A DNA stretch of 5,914 nucleotides from Dehalococcoidia bacterium (lineage in GTDB: Bacteria; Chloroflexota; Dehalococcoidia; E44-bin15): assembly GCA_030667555.1 (NCBI GenBank), contig DAOUVR010000074.1:1-5914 (forward strand). The letters are read 5' to 3'. Position 1 is the stretch's first letter. Each line of letters begins with the position of its first letter. The notes below the pieces were generated by a model. It was given only the letters and a program-made list of their open reading frames with translations. It made no database searches and was not told where the DNA came from. A program made the translations under genes and the position numbers. Below are positions 4,562 through 5,914 of this stretch, in pieces.

Positions 4562-5698
4562 ATGAAATTACCTAAATGGAGTCAATGGGCGGTTCTAGTA
4601 CTCGTCGGAGTGGCGTTGCTTTTCGCCGGCGCTTGCGCACCTGGCAATAATTCCCCACAGATCACCAGCCTCAGCGCCGATCCTACAACCGTGGGCCCAG
4701 GAGGAAATTCCACCATAACATGTGTTGCCAGCGACCCAGATGGCGACACGCTCACCTATTCTTGGAGCTACAGTGGTCCATCAACAGGAAGCATAGTAGG
4801 GACAGGGAGCACGGTCAACTGGACGGTGCCTGATACAGAGGGAACGTATGCAGTCAGCGTGACCGTTGCCGATGGCAAAGGTGGAACCGATGAAGCGAGT
4901 TGCTCAGTAACTGTAGAGGTGTTGGTGACAGTGGGCTCGATCGATGTAAAGTCGAGCCCTGCAGGGGCGACAGTTTACGTCGATGGGACAGATACGGGCA
5001 ATATCACCCCTTTCGTCATCACTGACATTGATGAAGGTGACCATACAATAAAGCTCGGTACAGAATTCTGTAAGGATCGTGAAGAAACGGTTACAGTAGC
5101 CGCAGGCGAGACCACCTATGTTAACTGGGAGCTTTCCCCAGCCCCACCCCAGACGCTGACTATTCAGCCGGAACATCCCGAGGGCAAGGACGCGTGGGTG
5201 ATGGATGTAAACCCGGGGGTCAACTTTGGGGATGTCAGCACTCTTGAAGTAGGCTACTACGGTGGCCTGAAATCGCGAACCTATATACGGTTCAACCTGC
5301 CGCTGGAGATTCCAGCGACCGCGGTAGTGACCAGCGCCGAGCTCGGCCTGTGGTACTTATATACGACATCGCTAGCCGTGGCAACGATCAATGCCTACCA
5401 GGTCACCGGAGCCTGGGCGGAAAACACCGTAACCTGGGATGACCAGCCAGCGCATAGTCCTGCTGTCCATGCTAGCACCTCGCTTCCAGACGCTGAGACA
5501 AATGACTTCGTATTTTGGGAGCTAGAGGCTGAACTAGTTGAAGGCTGGATCGACGGGACTGTTCCCAATCACGGCGTAGCGCTTATTGATGCTGATGAAG
5601 ATACAATGGGTGCATTGAAGGGCTTCTGGGCTTCAGAGGGTAGCCCACCCAACATGCAGCCCAAACTGGCGATTACCTATTATGACCCGGCTCCATAG
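4562..5698 (+). CDS. Surface lipoprotein with PKD-like, PEGA and DNRLRE domains (paralog 2)
   Basis: A 378-residue paralog of the preceding gene, similar along its whole length. The lipoprotein signal peptide (MKLPKWSQW, hydrophobic core, FAGAC) has its lipidated Cys at 25. It is followed by a PKD-like domain (about 32-119; ASDPDGDTLTYSW, GTYAVSVTVADGKGG), a PEGA domain (about 124-191; SSPAGATVYVDGTDTGNITP) and a DNRLRE domain (about 197-374; KDAWVMD, RTYIRFNLPLEIPATA, AYQVTGAWAENTVTWDDQP, final KLAITYYDPAP). I chose ATG 4562 rather than the upstream in-frame GTG at 4517, because AGGAGGT lies 8 nt before it and the protein then starts like its paralogs. It would be anchored on the outer face of the cell membrane. 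No enzymatic motif is visible; binding or adhesion is inference. It ends 12 nt before the stem of a strong terminator. Confidence 0.88.
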   Translation: MKLPKWSQWAVLVLVGVALLFAGACAPGNNSPQITSLSADPTTVGPGGNSTITCVASDPDGDTLTYSWSYSGPSTGSIVGTGSTVNWTVPDTEGTYAVSVTVADGKGGTDEASCSVTVEVLVTVGSIDVKSSPAGATVYVDGTDTGNITPFVITDIDEGDHTIKLGTEFCKDREETVTVAAGETTYVNWELSPAPPQTLTIQPEHPEGKDAWVMDVNPGVNFGDVSTLEVGYYGGLKSRTYIRFNLPLEIPATAVVTSAELGLWYLYTTSLAVATINAYQVTGAWAENTVTWDDQPAHSPAVHASTSLPDAETNDFVFWELEAELVEGWIDGTVPNHGVALIDADEDTMGALKGFWASEGSPPNMQPKLAITYYDPAP

Positions 5699-5710
5699 CC
5701 AGTGATAGGG

Positions 5711-5753
5711 AAGGGCTGGGGGCTTACTTTGTTCCCCAGCCCTTTTTCTTTTT
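5711..5753 (+). terminator. Strong intrinsic terminator after lipoprotein paralog 2
   Basis: AAGGGCTGGGG (5711-5721) pairs with CCCCAGCCCTT (5734-5744), giving an 11-bp stem with a 12-nt loop, followed by a T-rich tract (5743-5753, one C). This is a standard Rho-independent terminator and closes the transcription unit. Confidence 0.9.
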
Positions 5754-5767
5754 GGATCGGCTTCATA

Positions 5768-5783
5768 AGCCCTTTTACGGGCT
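5768..5783. repeat. Small hairpin downstream of the terminator
   Basis: AGCCC (5768-5772) pairs with GGGCT (5779-5783) around TTTTAC. It is a short stem without a T-run and of uncertain meaning, in the spacer before the third paralog. Confidence 0.25.
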
Positions 5784-5823
5784 ATTCACCTGTGGTCTTG
5801 GTTTGTCTTGGCAGCGGCTAGCG

Positions 5824-5877
5824 TTGCCAGGTCAGCTAGATTGGGATGAGTTGTAGCAGGTTTTGCGAGAAGGGTGG
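5824..5877 (+). promoter_or_regulatory. Upstream block and ribosome site of lipoprotein paralog 3
   Basis: AGCGTTGCCAG (5820-5830) is identical to the block before paralog 2, and CAGCTAG (5833-5839) also appears before paralog 1 (3263-3269). TTGCCA (5824-5829) is followed at 17 nt only by TGAGTT (5847-5852), a poor -10, so promoter activity is doubtful. The ribosome site AGGGTGG (5871-5877) is 9 nt from the ATG at 5887. Confidence 0.35.
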
Positions 5878-5886
5878 ATAAGCTCA

Positions 5887-5914
5887 ATGAAATTGCACAA
5901 ATGGAGTCCGTGGG
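5887..5914 (+). CDS. Start of a third lipoprotein paralog (cut by window edge)
   Basis: Nine codons are visible before the edge: MKLHKWSPW, then the first base of a tenth. They match the start of the two complete lipoproteins (MRLSKWGRW and MKLPKWSQW), and a ribosome site AGGGTGG lies 9 nt upstream. The promoter-like block before it is also shared with paralog 2. Everything after residue 9 is outside the window, so the domain content is inferred only from the paralogs. Confidence 0.7.

Overview
The window reads as bacterial chromosome of intermediate GC content. The lineage cannot be proved from it. A NarL-type response regulator, an HD-GYP remnant, a GreA factor with an extra N-terminal integrase-like helical domain, and PKD/PEGA/DNRLRE lipoproteins with short 'MK(L)xKWxxW' signal peptides suggest an uncultured Chloroflexota (Dehalococcoidia-like) genome. 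That placement is inference only.

Left part (1-662): a minus-strand CDS runs off the left edge (start codon at 113). Next come two minus-strand serine tRNAs, anticodons GGA and CGA, separated by one nucleotide and served by a good sigma70-type promoter at 447-476. Beyond the promoter lie a REP/MITE-like inverted-repeat element (about 521-620) and a GC-rich hairpin block (622-662).

Middle-left (663-2340): a signalling region in decay. One intact gene encodes a NarL/FixJ response regulator (1242-1892). One base upstream of it ends what looks like the frameshifted C-terminal remnant of its histidine kinase. Downstream is the C-terminal fragment of an HD-GYP (c-di-GMP phosphodiesterase) protein. 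Two colinear copies of an 83-86 bp element (731-816 and 1964-2049) flank the regulator. Each copy holds three TCAGGTATT boxes at 22- and 21-bp pitch, followed by a weak -10-like hexamer. The boxes are conserved while the DNA between them has drifted, so these may be activator-binding arrays. A 26-bp perfect palindrome sits at 993-1018.

Middle-right (2415-3300): a minus-strand GreA/GreB-family transcription elongation factor of 264 residues with an additional N-terminal helical domain. Its predicted promoter puts the transcript start about 4 nt before the ATG. That promoter is back to back with a strong promoter for the plus-strand gene that follows.

Right part (3313-5914): a tandem array of at least three paralogous surface lipoproteins. 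Two are complete and the third is cut by the right edge after nine codons. Each has a lipobox Cys at residue 25, and the two complete ones continue with a PKD-like domain, a PEGA domain and a DNRLRE domain. Each gene has its own Shine-Dalgarno site and a related upstream TTGCC-containing block. A strong intrinsic terminator separates the second and third.
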